Origin: Limnanthes douglasii subsp. nivea
Taxonomy: Eukaryota; Streptophyta; Magnoliopsida; Brassicales; Limnanthaceae
Direction: 5' to 3'
Length of the DNA: 64,000 nt
Assembly: GCA_036936605.1 (NCBI GenBank)
Contig: JAUPFV010000002.1
Location: forward strand, 268,592,770-268,656,769
In this document: positions 44,487 through 57,326 of the stretch, in pieces
Layout: each line of letters starts with the position of its first letter
How positions within the stretch are numbered: position 1 is the stretch's first letter
The notes under the pieces: generated by a model
What the model saw: only the letters and a program-made list of their open reading frames with translations
Told to the model about the DNA's origin: nothing
Databases searched by the model: none
Position numbers and translations under genes: made by a program

Positions 44487-44995
44487 TGAGTTAAGGAAAG
44501 TGGTGTTGATAGTGGTGAAGAGAGGCAAGTGAAAGAAATGGTGGTTGTGTTCGAACATGATTAGGGTTTACAACGCGTTTGTCGTAAGAAAAAATAATAA
44601 TTTAATAAAAAAGATTTGTGTGTTTTTTTTACCAAGGATATTTGCTCTTTTTGTTTTGACGACTACTGATTTGGGGATTGTGTCTGAAAGGGTGAGAGAG
44701 AAGTGTAGGCTATATATATATATACCAGGTCGCGTATTGGGTCAGGCCGGTATGAAAGACGGGTCTCAACCCAGGCTCTCTCACAAGTTCTATATGTGTT
44801 GGATTAGTTCATATACGAGGCCGAAGTCTTACAATGTTAGTCATTCTAATAAACTGTAGCAATAAGTGTAACTGCAAGTGTAACAAATTATTGTTCATAA
44901 CAAACTTTACAATTGTGTATAAATAAAGGATAGGTGTCATGTATCAAATTAATAAAATAAAATTCAAAATTTCTTCTGTCTCTTTCTTGTTTTCA
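44487..44995 (+). repeat. Copia left (5') LTR
   Basis: Starts TGAGTTAAGG and ends TTTTCA. A TATA-rich tract (ctatatatatatatacc) is at about 44710-44727. Confidence 0.8.
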
Positions 44996-45002
44996 CTTGG
45001 TA

Positions 45003-48000
45003 TGAGAGCTAGTACATCTTCAATGACTGAGACACATTCTCCTTCCTTCAGCTCTGGATCTGCTGACCAGACCTCCTCACCATCAGATAACCTGCTAAGA
45101 AACAAAAACACACAATTGAACAAGATAAGTACATTCAACAACTTGAGACTAGATAGAAGTAACTTCCTATTATGGAAAACAATGGGGTTACCCATCATAA
45201 GGGGTAACAAGATGGAAGGATTCATCAATGGTGATAAACCATGTCCTTTCAAGATTTTGAGCAGTATTGATGGACTAATGACTGAATACACTGAGCATGA
45301 TAACTGGATTGCAAAGGACCAATTATTGTTGGGATGACTTTATAGCACAATGAGTCCAGAGATAGCATCCCAAGTGATGGAAGAAGAAACCTCCAAAGGC
45401 CTTTGAGATGCCATAGTTTGTTTATCTGGCTACCAAATTAAGTCTAAAATGACGTTTTTCAATGCAGAATTTCAAAGAATGAGAAAAGGAAATCTATTAA
45501 TGGATGATTATCTAGCTAGAATGAAGAACATTTCAGATAATCTAGTTTTAGCATCCTTTCATATGTCTTTAGATGATTTGGTGTCTCATGTGTTAGTTGG
45601 TTTAGACACTGAGTATACACCAATTGCAGTCCACCTAGCAGATAAAGATGTGAAAAACTGGGTTGATCTTCGGGCTACTCTACTGACCTATGAAAGTAGA
45701 TTGGATCAGCTAGGCAAACTACAACTATCTATTCCTAATGTCAATTTGACCTCTGCAAACAAGACAGAGCATAGGTGTTTCAACAACAACTACAATTCTG
45801 GTTCTAGAAACACAAACAAAGGACAAGAAAGGGGTGCCTACAGAGGAAGGTACTCGCAAAACTATTATAATAACTACAAAGGTAGAGGTCATTATAAAGG
45901 AAGATGCTGAGGTAGATTCAATTCTAAAAATAAATTTATTTGTCAAATTTGTAGAAAGTATGGCCATGGAGGTGCCTATTGTTATTTCAAGGATGATCCT
46001 AGTGTTATGGGCCAGCTTCCATCTGATTAGAACAAGAATGTTCAAGACCAGAATGCTTTGACTGTTTCTCAAGAGTTTGGAGGTGCAGATGAGTGATGGT
46101 ATTTGGACAATAGTGCTAGTCATCATGTCACCAATCTACTAATATGATGTCTCAAAAGGCAGAGTATTCAGATACTAAATCTGTGGCAGTAGGTAATGGA
46201 AATAAACTCAGAATCAAACATCTTGGGCAAACTTGTCTATTTACTAAAATTGACCAAACTATTCACCTAAACAACATTTTACATGTACATAAAATTAACA
46301 AAAACTTGTTATCTGTTTTTCAACTCACCTCACATAACAACATATTCATTGAATTTCATAACTCTAAATATTTTGTGAAGGACAAGACAACAGGGAGGAT
46401 TTTTCTTACAGGGAAGGTTGAGAGTGGCTTAAATAGATTAGAAGTCTCACCTGGTCCTATTTATTCTAAAGCCGAAGTCCTAAAGTGTTTTCCTAGAGTC
46501 TCTGATATTTCTGTTCTGTCTAGTTCTCTACTTTCCCTAAAGAATGGCTGGCATATGAGGTTAGGCCACCCTTTTACAAGAGTAATGTCTGATGTTCTTA
46601 AAAAATGTAACCTACCTGTTGGTTTTAATAATGAGAAGTTCTTTTGTGATGATTGCGAGTTATGGAAGTCTCACTCTCTTCCCTACACTAGGTCTGTCTC
46701 TTATTCTACTAATGTCATTGATCTCATACATTCTAACCTATATGGGGCCCTCTCTTGTGGTCTCTAAGGCTAGCTACAGATTTTATATTATGTTTGTGGA
46801 TGATATTTCTAGATTCAACTGGTTGTATCCTCTAAAACAAAAAAGAGATGTTATACAAGTTTTTAAAGAATTCAAAAATCTGGTGGAAAATCAAATTGAC
46901 AGGAAAATCAAACAATTTCAATCTCACTGGAGGTGAGTTTAGGTCTTTTATTTCTCTAGCAAATGATTCAGGGATTCAGCTCAAGACATCATGTCCTTAC
47001 TCTTTTGCTCAAAATGGAAGAGTAGAAAGAAAGCATAGACTTGTCATTGAGACTGGTCTGACTTTGCTATCTCGATCTAGTCTTCCTTTCAACTATTGGC
47101 CATAGTCTTTTCACACTGATGTGTATCTAATAAATAGGCTTCCTACTCCTGTTCTATAAGGGAAGTATCATTTTGAAAATTTGTTCGGTGTTCAACCAGA
47201 TTATGGGTTCCTAAGGGTTTTTGGGTGTGCTTGCTTTCCTTTTTTTAGGCCCTATCAGTCTAATAAGTTTCAGTATAATTCTGTTAAATGTGTGTTTCCA
47301 TGGTACAGTGCTGTTCACAAAGGGTATAAATATTTAAGTTTAACTGGGAGAATCTACATGTTTAGAAATGTCATCTTCAATGAAGATTAATTTCCATGTT
47401 CTTCTGGTTTCCTAAGTTCACAGTCCTGTTATTCTAAGTCTAGGTCACTTTGTTTACCTCAATTTCCTAATGTTAGGACACTTGGTGAGACTCCTAATCT
47501 ATCAAGGACCTCCTCTATTTCTCTACCTAACCACTTAACTGACCATATAAACAATGAAATTTCACCCATAATACCTCAATCCACACATACAACAAACTTA
47601 CCTCGCCAAAACTTACCTGTAAGCCAAAGCTCTCCCCAACATGATGTGCTTCCTTCTTCACTTTTTACTGAAAACCTTGATTTTCCAAATCCAAAACCTG
47701 TCACAAAATAATTACATACACCTCAGCTAGTAATTGAACTACCTATTACTACCAATAAACCAAACGTCCAGACTCAAAATACACATCCCATGATTACTAG
47801 AACCAAAACTGGCATTTCTAAGCCTAAAGCTGTTTATCCTGGTGTGGTTATGTTACCTATTGCTACTGACACAAAACATACAAAGTAATCTGAGGCTGTT
47901 AATATTCCTCAGTGGTCTCAAGCTATGCAAGCAATATCCAATGACCTAATAACCAATCACATTTGGTCTCTTGTTCCTTATACAAATGATATGAGCCTAG

Positions 48001-49384
48001 TTGGGTGTAAATGGGTATATAGGCTAAAGTATAACCTTAATAGGCATGCTCAAAGGTATAAGGCTAGACTTGTGGCTAAAGATTTTCACCAGAAGTCTGG
48101 AATTGATTTCAACGAGACATTTAGTCTTGTTATTAAATCCTCTACCATAAGGCTTGTGTTGACATTGGCTGTTTCTAGAGACTAGACCATAAGGCAGATG
48201 AACATCAACAACGCCTTCTTAAATGGTGATCTCAAAGAACAAGTTTTTATGGTCCAACCTTAAGGTTTTGTCAACTCATAGTTTTCTTATTATGTGTGTA
48301 AGTTACACAAGGATTTGTATGTTAAAGCAAGCTTCTAGAGCTTGGTATTCCAAGCTAAGTGGGGTTTTAAGAATTCAAAGGCAGATTATTCTATGTTCTT
48401 CCTAATGACTAAGGAGGTTTCAGTTGTTCTACTGGTCTATGTTGATGACATTATAGTCACCGGGAACAGTTCTAATTTTCTGGCTAAGTTCATACAGCAA
48501 CTGAACTCTCAGTTTGCACTTAAAGATATGGGGAATCTTAGACTATTTTTAGGAATTGAAGTCTATAGGGATGACACTTGACTACATCTGACTCAAACAA
48601 AATATATAAAAGACTTATTGACCAGAGAGGGTCTCTCTAAAGCAAACTCCTACTTCATTCCCATGCGGGTAAGTCCATCTGTCTCCAAGTTAGATGGTGA
48701 GATTCTTCAGTTCCCTACAAAATATAGAAGCATATTAGGCTCCTTAAAAACTGCATACTCGATTGGACAATGCGTTTAATGTCAACAAAATGAGCCAGTA
48801 TCAGCAATGCCCGACTACTACTCATCTAAAAATTGTAAAAAAGATCTTGTGTTACTTATCTGGGACTTCTTCACTCGGACTTCATATCAAGCCGAGTGAT
48901 GCGTATCAACTCACTGGCTTTACTGGAAGCAGATTGGGTCAGCTCTGTGGATGATCGCCAGTTTGTGGAAGGTTATTGTGTTTTCTAGGTGACACCTTGG
49001 TCTCTTGGTCTTTTAAGAAGCAGGGGGTAGTTTCACGTTCTAGCACAAAGTCTGAGTATTCCTCAATAGTTAATTTTGTCCTCTGAACTGATATGGTTGC
49101 GCTTCGTTCTTGACGAACTAGGTCTTCCTCTTCACTCTCCTCTAATTATATGGTGTGATAATCTTGGAGCAGCTTCTCTGGATTCAAATCACGTGTTTCA
49201 TGCTCGGACAAAACATGTTGAGATCTATCTCCACTTTGTTCGTGATCAGGTGGTTCAGGGATCGCTCAATATTCGCTATATCCCTTCGCATGATCAAGTA
49301 GCAGACCTTCTCACCAAGCCGTTATCTCAGCCTCGCTTCTTGTTCTTGCAATATAAACTTAGCCTCAGTATTCCTCTGCTTTGA
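45003..49384 (+). pseudogene. Copia gag-pol polyprotein, broken
   Basis: Gag fold from about 45003 to 45900 (N-F-L-L-W-K near 45160; breaks at 45334 and 45404), CCHC knuckle at about 45941-45982, protease D-N-S-A-S-H-H at about 46100-46130 (usually D-S-G-A), pre-integrase zinc region 46540-46690, integrase core about 46770-47390, RT 47900-48590 with Y-V-D-D at about 48440-48455, and RNase H about 48960-49384. There are more than ten stops and several frame changes, for example TAA near 46765, TAG 47103 and TAG 48183. Confidence 0.87.
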
Positions 49385-49395
49385 TTGAGGGGGAG

Positions 49396-49786
49396 GGAGT
49401 TAAGGAAGGTGGTGTTGATGGTGGTGAAAAGAGGCAGGTGAAGGAAAGAGTGACTGTGTTTGAACATGATTAGGGTTTACAACTGATTTGGGGATTTGTC
49501 TGAAATGTTGAGAGAGAGAAGTGTAGGCTATATATATGTCGGATCGCGTATTGGGTCAGCCCGGTATGAAATACGGGTCTCAGTCCAGGCTCTCTCACAA
49601 GTTCTACATGTGTTGGATCAGTTCTTATACGAGGCCCAAGTCTCATAATGTTAAAGTCATTCTAATAAAGTGTAACAATAAGTGTAACTGCAAGTGTAAC
49701 AAATTATTGTTACATAACAAATTTTACAACTGTGTATAAATAAACGATAGATGTGATGTAACAAATTAATAAAATAGAATTCAAAA
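49396..49786 (+). repeat. Copia right (3') LTR, truncated at its 3' end
   Basis: Aligns to the left LTR up to ...attcaaaa, lacking the last part and the internal 91-bp stretch. Confidence 0.8.
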
Positions 49787-50316
49787 GCATGCTCAACTGA
49801 ATATATGGTTATGAACTTGTTTCAAAAATTAAAAAAATGCCGCTTTCATATTCCTTTACGGAAAACCAAATTTAAGGTAACAAAACAAGTACTACATGTG
49901 TTTGATTAGTCCCTTACCCACTTTGATCAAGAAATGTATGCCATCCTAGCGTGCACTGTAAATGTATAATGAAGCAGCAAAGTATGTAGGTGTAAAACTA
50001 TGCAAATCTATATCAAACTTGTCCCCAGAAGTCAGATATTGTAAGTCTTTAAAACCTTCACAAAGGACATATGAATCTATGATCCCTCGCAAGGGTAAGG
50101 TATGCGGCATATGATAAGAAGTACTCTGTTGAAAGACCAGTTATCATCTATCTAATTACGTGTTACACTCAGATTAATAAAAAATTCATAAGAAGTCAAA
50201 AAGTTGAGTTTGACAGACTGAGACAGTAGATGAGAGCTATTCCAAAGATATTTTTACATCTTCTTACGAAGGCTATAGATAACATACTCCCACAAAAGTC
50301 TATAGGATAAATATTT
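49787..50316. other. Spacer before the satellite array
   Basis: No gene or repeat recognised. It marks the left edge of the tandem array. Confidence 0.5.
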
Positions 50317-51202
50317 GAAATACATAAGACTTGGAGACTCGAAGACTCAGTACGGTTACAACTTACACACATAAACCTACATAAGACTCGGTATGATTAT
50401 AACTTACAACTTACATACATAAAATTACATAAACCACTAAGCTCATCATCACTGTGGCAGTGACACTAGCAAGATAGATTCGAGTACCACCGTTCTTATA
50501 CTTCTTGCACCTAAATAAACACACGCACACACACCCATTTCTATCGTTATTTAACAACACTGATGTCAAATTTGACCTATGCCCGGTGAGGCACGAGCTG
50601 GTACAGAAGTGTAGGTCTCCAGAGTCCTCCAAATTTCGCTTGGTGCATGGTGCTGGAGATGCCGACACCGAATCTGGTGCTAGTCTATAGAAGACGGCCC
50701 CGACATCAGTCGAAACACACATCATTAAAAAAAATTGAAATCCATAGTGACTAGTGAGAGTGAGTGAGAAGAAGAAAGATAGTCTTTAATCAATATATAT
50801 AAATAAACTTTCTTCAACATTAAGAAACTTACGCCACTCACTTTTCTCATCGCTCTTTTCTAATCATTTTTTTAATCAACTTTTTCTACTAATAAATTTC
50901 TTCACCATGAAGAAATAAAAGCATTCTCAAAACGAAAGGCAACCTATGGACCAATTAAAATCAAGTAGTAAGTCCAGTTCAAAAAATGTTGAACTCTTAG
51001 AGCTTATTTATTATCTCAGCCAAAGCCAACCAAATAAGCGAGGGCACGAGTAGTGAATCATACTAACAAGTTGAAGTTGTATTCAAAATCATTGCACCAA
51101 TACTCAACAATTCATTGACCTAAAAGCCAAGATTAAAGAACAATTTTATTTTTGGTCTTACATTTAAGACAAAAAATTAAATTGGTCTATGGATCAATAT
51201 TT
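50317..51202. repeat. Satellite unit 1, short edge form
   Basis: 886 bp, most diverged. It lacks the insert of about 340 bp present in every other unit. Its ORF (50411-50725) runs straight through the region where the others are interrupted. Confidence 0.9.
50411..50725 (-). CDS. Satellite unit ORF, uninterrupted 104-residue form
   Basis: M-M-C-V-S-T start at 50725; 104 residues. A short hydrophobic start, then a Pro/Ala/Ser stretch with P-A-P-C, several spaced cysteines, and a hydrophobic C-terminus (L-V-V-Y-V-I-L) missing from all later units. On minus, a TATA-like tatttatatatattg lies about 80 bases upstream (near 50795-50810), followed by a CT-rich leader. It could be a small secreted or membrane Cys-containing protein, but I do not recognise the family, and an ORF of this size could persist by chance in a young array. 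Confidence 0.35.
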   Translation of the reverse strand: MMCVSTDVGAVFYRLAPDSVSASPAPCTKRNLEDSGDLHFCTSSCLTGHRSNLTSVLLNNDRNGCVCVCLFRCKKYKNGGTRIYLASVTATVMMSLVVYVILCM

Positions 51203-52423
51203 GAAATACATAAGACTTGGAGACTCGAAGACTCAATATAATTATGACTTGCACACATCAAACTACATAAGACCCGGTACGATTACAACTTACAACTTAC
51301 ATACATCAAATTACATAAACCATTAAGTTTATCATCACTGTGGCAGTGACACTGGCATGATAAAGTCGAATACCAGCATTCTTATACTCCTCACACCTAC
51401 ATAAACGCACGCACACAGAGGCTGATCCAGAACAAAAATTAAGGGTAAGCAAAAAAATTATAGATAAAAAAGTAACAGAAAATAAATGTACAAGTATTAC
51501 GATGAAAAAATTGTAAAATATTTGTGCTAAACTTGTGCTACATTTATGTTATATTTGTGCTAAATTTACACAAAACTTACAAAAATTTGTGCTAAATTTG
51601 CACGAAACATGGAAATAAAGGATATGTGTGATGTAAAATTTGTTATGTAACAGTGACACTGGTCCTATTCATTCTACAATTGTAGCAGTGACACTGGAAA
51701 TATAGAGTTGACTACCAACGTTCTTATACTTCTCGCACCTAAATAAACACACGTACACACACCCATTTCCCTCGCTATAGCACAACACCGAGGTCAAATT
51801 CGACCTATGCCCGGTGAGGCACGAGATGGTATAGAAGCGCAAGTCTCCAGAGTCCCCCAGAATTGGCTTGGTGCATGGTGCTGGAGATGTCGGCACCGGC
51901 TCCGGTGCTAGTCTATAGAAGACAGCCCCGACAGCAGTCGAAACACACATCATTAAAAAATATATTTGAAATCCATAGTGACTAGTGAGAAGAAGAAAGA
52001 TAATCGCTAATCAATATATAAAAATAAATTTTCTTCAACATTAAGAAACTTACACCACTCACTTTTCTCATCGTTCTTTTCTAATCATCTTTTTAATCAA
52101 CGTTTTCTACTAATAAATTTCTTCACCACGAAGAAAGAAAAGCATTCTCAAAACGAAAGGCAACCTATGGACCAATTAAAATCAAGTAGTAAGTCCAGTT
52201 CAAAAAATGTTGAACTCTTAGAGCTTATTTATTATCTCAGCCAAAGCCAACAAAATAAGCGAGGGCACGAGTAGTGAATCATACTAACAAGTTGAAGTTG
52301 TATTCAAAATCATTGCACCAATACTCAACAATTCATTGACCTAAAAGTCAAGATTAAAGACCAATTTTATTTTTGGTCTTACATTTAAAACCAAAAATTA
52401 AATTGGTCTATAGTTCAATATTT
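51203..52423. repeat. Satellite unit 2
   Basis: 1221 bp; first unit with the insert. Two diverged copies of the tggcagtgacactgg block (51341 and 51683, 342 apart) bracket it. ORF 51669-51953 minus. The variants around 52099 (caacgttttc) recur in unit 5. Confidence 0.9.
51418..51682. other. Insert in satellite units (unit 2 copy)
   Basis: Begins about agaggctgatccagaac and is rich in tgtgctaaa and ttacacaaaa motifs. Absent from unit 1. With the duplicated block it adds about 340 bp and cuts the ORF's original 3' end. No terminal repeats I can define, so the mechanism is open. Confidence 0.6.
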
Positions 52424-53646
52424 GGAATACATAAGACTTGGATACTCAAAGACTCAATATAATTATAACTTGTACACATCAGACTACATAAGACCCGGTA
52501 CGATTACAACTTACAACTTACATACATCAAATTACATAAACCATTAAGTTTATCATCACTGTGGCAGTGACACTGGCATGATAAAGTCGAATACCGGCGT
52601 TCTTATACTCCTCACACCTACATAAACACACGCACGCAGAGGCTGATCCAGAACTAAAATTAAGGGTAAGCAAAAAAAAATTATAGATAAAAAAGTAACA
52701 CAAAATAAATGTACAAGTATTACGATGAAAAAATTGTAAAATATTTGTGCTAAACTTGTGCTACATTTATGTTATATTTGTGCTAAATTTACACAAAACT
52801 TACAAAAATTTGTGCTAAATTTGCACGAAACATGGAAATAAAGGATATGTGTGATTTAAAATTTGTTATGTAACAGTGACACTGGTCCTATTCATTCTAC
52901 AATTGTAGCAGTGACACATGAAATATAGAGTTTACTACCAACGTTCTTATACTTCTCGCACCTAAATAAACACACGTACACACACCCATTTCCCTCGATA
53001 TAGCACAACACCGAGGTCAAATTCGACCTATGCCCGGTGAGGCACGAGATGGTATAGAAGCGCAAGTCTCCAGAGTCCCCCAGAATTGGCTTGGTGCATG
53101 GTGCTGGAGATGCCGGCACCGGCTCCGGTGCTAGCCTATAGAAGACAGCCCCGACAGCAGTCGAAACACACATCATTAAAAAATATATTTGAAATCCATA
53201 GTGACTAGTGAGAAGAAGAAAGATAATCGCTAATCAATATATAAAAATAAATTTTCTTCAACATTAAGAAACTTACGCCACTCACTTTTCTCATCGCTCT
53301 TTTCTAATCATCTTTTTAATCAACTTTTTCTACTACTAAATTTCTTCACCACGAAGAAAGAAAAGCATTCTCAAAACGAAAGGCAACCTATGGACCAATT
53401 AAAATCAAGTAGTAAGTCCAGTTCAAAAAATGTTGAACTCTTAGAGCTTATTTATTATCTCAGCCAAAGCCAACAAAATAAGCGAGGGCACAAGTAGTGA
53501 ATCATACTAAAAAGTTGAAGTTGTATTCAAAATCATTGCACCAATACTCAACAATTCATTGACCTAAAAGTCAAGATTAAAGACCAATTTTATTTTTGGT
53601 CTTACATCTAAGACCAAAAATTAAATTGGTCTATAGTTCAATATTT
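52424..53646. repeat. Satellite unit 3
   Basis: 1223 bp. ORF 52892-53176 minus (P-V-P-A-S-P variant). Variants tttggaatac (52421) and cacaagtagtgaatcatactaaaaag (near 53490) recur in unit 6 at exactly +3680. Confidence 0.9.
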
Positions 53647-54875
53647 GAAATACATAAGACTTGGATACTCAAAGACTCAATATAATTATAACTTGTACAC
53701 ATCAGACTACATAAGACCCGGTACGATTACAACTTACAACTTACATACATCAAATTACATAAACCTTTAAGTTTATCATCACTGTGGCAGTGACACTGGC
53801 ATGATAAAGTCGAATACCGGCGTTCTTATACTCCTCACACCTACATAAACACACGCACGCACAGGCTGATCCAAAACTAAAATTAAGGGTAAGCAAAAAA
53901 AAATTATAGATAAAAAAGTAACACAAAATAAATGTACAAGTATTACGATGAAAAAATTGTAAAATATTTGTGCTAAACTTGTGCTACATTTATGTTATAT
54001 TTGTGCTAAATTTACACAAAACTTACAAAAATTTGTGCTAAATTTGCACGAAACATGGAAATAAAGGATATGTGTGATTTAAAATTTGTTATGTAACAGT
54101 GACACTGGTCCTATTCATTCTACAATTGTAGCAGTGACACATGAAATATAGAGTTTACTACCAACGTTCTTATACTTCTCGCACCTAAATAAACACACGT
54201 ACACACACCCATTTCCCTCGATATAGCACAACACCGAGGTCAAATTCGACCTATGCCCGGTGAGGCACGAGATGGTATAGAAGCGCAAGTCTCCAGAGTC
54301 CCCCAGAATTTGCTTGGTGCATGGTGCTGGAGATGCCGACACCGGCTCCGGTGCTAGTCTATAGAAGACGGCCCCGACAGTAGTCGAAACACACATCATT
54401 AAAACATGTATTTGAAATGTGACTAGTGAGAGTGAGTGAGAAGAAGAAAGATAATCGCTAATCAATATATAAAAATAAATTTTCTTCAACATTAAGAAAC
54501 TTACACCACTCACTTTTCTCATCGCTCTTTTCTAATCATCTTTTTAATCAATTTTTTTCTACTACTAAATTTCTTCACCACGAAGAAAGAAAAGCATTCT
54601 CAAAACGAAAGGCAACCTATGGACCAATTAAAATCAAGTAGTAAGTCCAGTTCAAAAAATGTTGAACTCTTAGAGCTTATTTATTATCTCAGCCAAAGCC
54701 AACAAAATAAGCGAGGGCACGAGTAGTGAATCATACTAACAAGTTGAAGTTGTATTCAAAATCATTGCACCAATACTCAACAATTCATTGACCTAAAAGT
54801 CAAAATTAAAGACCAATTTTATTTTTGGTCTTACATTTAAGACCAAAAATTAAATTGGTCTATAGTTCAATATTT
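53647..54875. repeat. Satellite unit 4
   Basis: 1229 bp. ORF 54115-54522 minus, extended form. Private changes include caggctgatccaaaac near 53865. Confidence 0.9.
54115..54522 (-). CDS. Satellite unit ORF, extended 135-residue form
   Basis: Upstream ATG at 54522 (M-R-K-V-S-G) is in frame with the usual M-M-C-V-S-T. The added N-terminus has two hydrophobic patches. The same extended form is open in units 8 (59023-59430) and 11 (62707-63114). The TATA-like sequence lies inside the extension, which argues for the shorter start. Cysteines, the P-A-P-C motif and the C-terminus T-A-T-I-V-E are constant between units. Function unknown. Confidence 0.3.
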   Translation of the reverse strand: MRKVSGVSFLMLKKIYFYILISDYLSSSHSLSLVTFQIHVLMMCVSTTVGAVFYRLAPEPVSASPAPCTKQILGDSGDLRFYTISCLTGHRSNLTSVLCYIEGNGCVYVCLFRCEKYKNVGSKLYISCVTATIVE

Positions 54876-56103
54876 GAAATACATAAGACTTGGATACTCA
54901 AAGACTCAATATAATTATAACTTGTACACATCAGACTACATAAGACCCGGTACGATTACAACTTACAACTTACATACATCAAATTACATAAACCTTTAAG
55001 TTTATCATCACTGTGGCAGTGACACTGGCATGATAAAGTCGAATACCGGCGTTCTTATACTCCTCACACCTACATAAACACACGCACGCAGAGGCTGATC
55101 CAGAACTAAAATTAAGGGTAAGCAAAAAAAAATTATAGATAAAAAAGTAACACAAAATAAATGTACAAGTATTACGATGAAAAAATTGTAAAATATTTGT
55201 GCTAAACTTGTGCTACATTTATGTTATATTTGTGCTAAATTTACACAAAACTTACAAAAATTTGTGCTAAATTTGCACGAAACATGGAAATAAAGGATAT
55301 GTGTGATTTAAAATTTGTTATGTAACAGTGACACTGGTCCTATTCATTCTACAATTGTAGCAGTGACACATGAAATATAGAGTTTACTACCAACGTTCTT
55401 ATACTTCTCGCACCTAAATAAACACACGTACACACACCCATTTCCCTCGATATAGCACAACACCGAGGTCAAATTCGACCTATGCCCGGTGAGGCACGAG
55501 ATGGTATAGAAGCGCAAGTCTCCAGAGTCCCCCAGAATTTGCTTGGTGCATGGTGCTGGAGATGCCGACACCGGCTCCGGTGCTAGTCTATAGAAGACGG
55601 CCCCGACAGTAGTCGAAACACACATTTATAAAAAATATATTTGAAATGTGACTAGTGAGAGTGAGTGAGAAGAAGAAAGATAATCGCTAATCAATATATA
55701 AAAATAAATTTTCTTCAACATTAAGAAACTTACATCACTCACTTTTCTCATCGCTCTTTTCTAATCATCTTTTTAATCAACGTTTTCTACTAATAAATTT
55801 CTTCACCACGAAGAAAGAAAAGCATTCTCAAAACGAAAGGCAACCTATGGACCAATTAAAATCAAGTAGTAAGTCCAGTTCAAAAAATGTTGAACTCTTA
55901 GAGCTTAATTATTATCTCAGCCAAAGCCAACAAAATAAGCGAGGGCACGAGTAGTGAATCATACTAACAAGTTGAAGTTGTATTCAAAATCATTGCACCA
56001 ATACTCAACAATTCATTGACCTAAAAGTCAAGATTAAAGACCAATTTTATTTTTGGTCTTACATTTAAAACCAAAAATTAAATTGGTCTATAGTTCAATA
56101 TTT
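54876..56103. repeat. Satellite unit 5
   Basis: 1228 bp. ORF 55344-55625 minus (V-S-A-S-P variant, as in units 4 and 7). After about 55740 its variants switch to those of unit 2. Confidence 0.9.
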
Positions 56104-57326
56104 GGAATACATAAGACTTGGATACTCAAAGACTCAATATAATTATAACTTGTACACATCAGACTACATAAGACCCGGTACGATTACAACTTACAACTTA
56201 CATACATCAAATTACATAAACCATTAAGTTTATCATCACTGTGGCAGTGACACTGGCATGATAAAGTCGAATACCGGCGTTCTTATACTCCTCACACCTA
56301 CATAAACACACGCACGCAGAGGCTGATCCAGAACTAAAATTAAGGGTAAGCAAAAAAAAATTATAGATAAAAAAGTAACACAAAATAAATGTACAAGTAT
56401 TACGATGAAAAAATTGTAAAATATTTGTGCTAAACTTGTGCTACATTTATGTTATATTTGTGCTAAATTTACACAAAACTTACAAAAATTTGTGCTAAAT
56501 TTGCACGAAACATGGAAATAAAGGATATGTGTGATTTAAAATTTGTTATGTAACAGTGACACTGGTCCTATTCATTCTACAATTGTAGCAGTGACACATG
56601 AAATATAGAGTTTACTACCAACGTTCTTATACTTCTCGCACCTAAATAAACACACGTACACACACCCATTTCCCTCGATATAGCACAACACCGAGGTCAA
56701 ATTCGACCTATGCCCGGTGAGGCACGAGATGGTATAGAAGCGCAAGTCTCCAGAGTCCCCCAGAATTGGCTTGGTGCATGGTGCTGGAGATGCCGGCACC
56801 GGCTCCGGTGCTAGTCTATAGAAGACAGCCCCGACAGCAGTCGAAACACACATCATTAAAAAATATATTTGAAATCCATAGTGACTAGTGAGAAGAAGAA
56901 AGATAATCGCTAATCAATATATAAAAATAAATTTTCTTCAACATTAAGAAACTTACGCCACTCACTTTTCTCATCGCTCTTTTCTAATCATCTTTTTAAT
57001 CAACTTTTTCTACTACTAAATTTCTTCACCACGAAGAAAGAAAAGCATTCTCAAAACGAAAGGCAACCTATGGACCAATTAAAATCAAGTAGTAAGTCCA
57101 GTTCAAAAAATGTTGAACTCTTTGAGCTTATTTATTATCTCAGCCAAAGCCAACAAAATAAGCGAGGGCACAAGTAGTGAATCATACTAAAAAGTTGAAG
57201 TTGTATTCAAAATCATTGCACCAATACTCAACAATTCATTGACCTAAAAGTCAAGATTAAAGACCAATTTTATTTTTGGTCTTACATTTAAGACCAAAAA
57301 TTAAATTGGTCTATAGTTCAATATTT
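56104..57326. repeat. Satellite unit 6
   Basis: 1223 bp. ORF 56572-56856 minus; near-identical to unit 3, including its private variants. Confidence 0.9.

Larger units (their letters stand above)
44487..49786 (+). mobile_element. Decayed Ty1/copia retrotransposon
   Basis: LTRs 44487-44995 and 49396-49786. Primer site tggtatgagagc (one change from the tRNA-Met type) is at 44998-45009. Domain order gag, protease, integrase, RT, RNase H is diagnostic of copia. A polypurine tract gagggggaggg lies at 49386-49396. The left LTR has about 91 bp (about 44574-44664) that the right lacks, and the right LTR is short by about 28 bp at its 3' end, which probably explains why no target duplication is visible. 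Confidence 0.88.
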
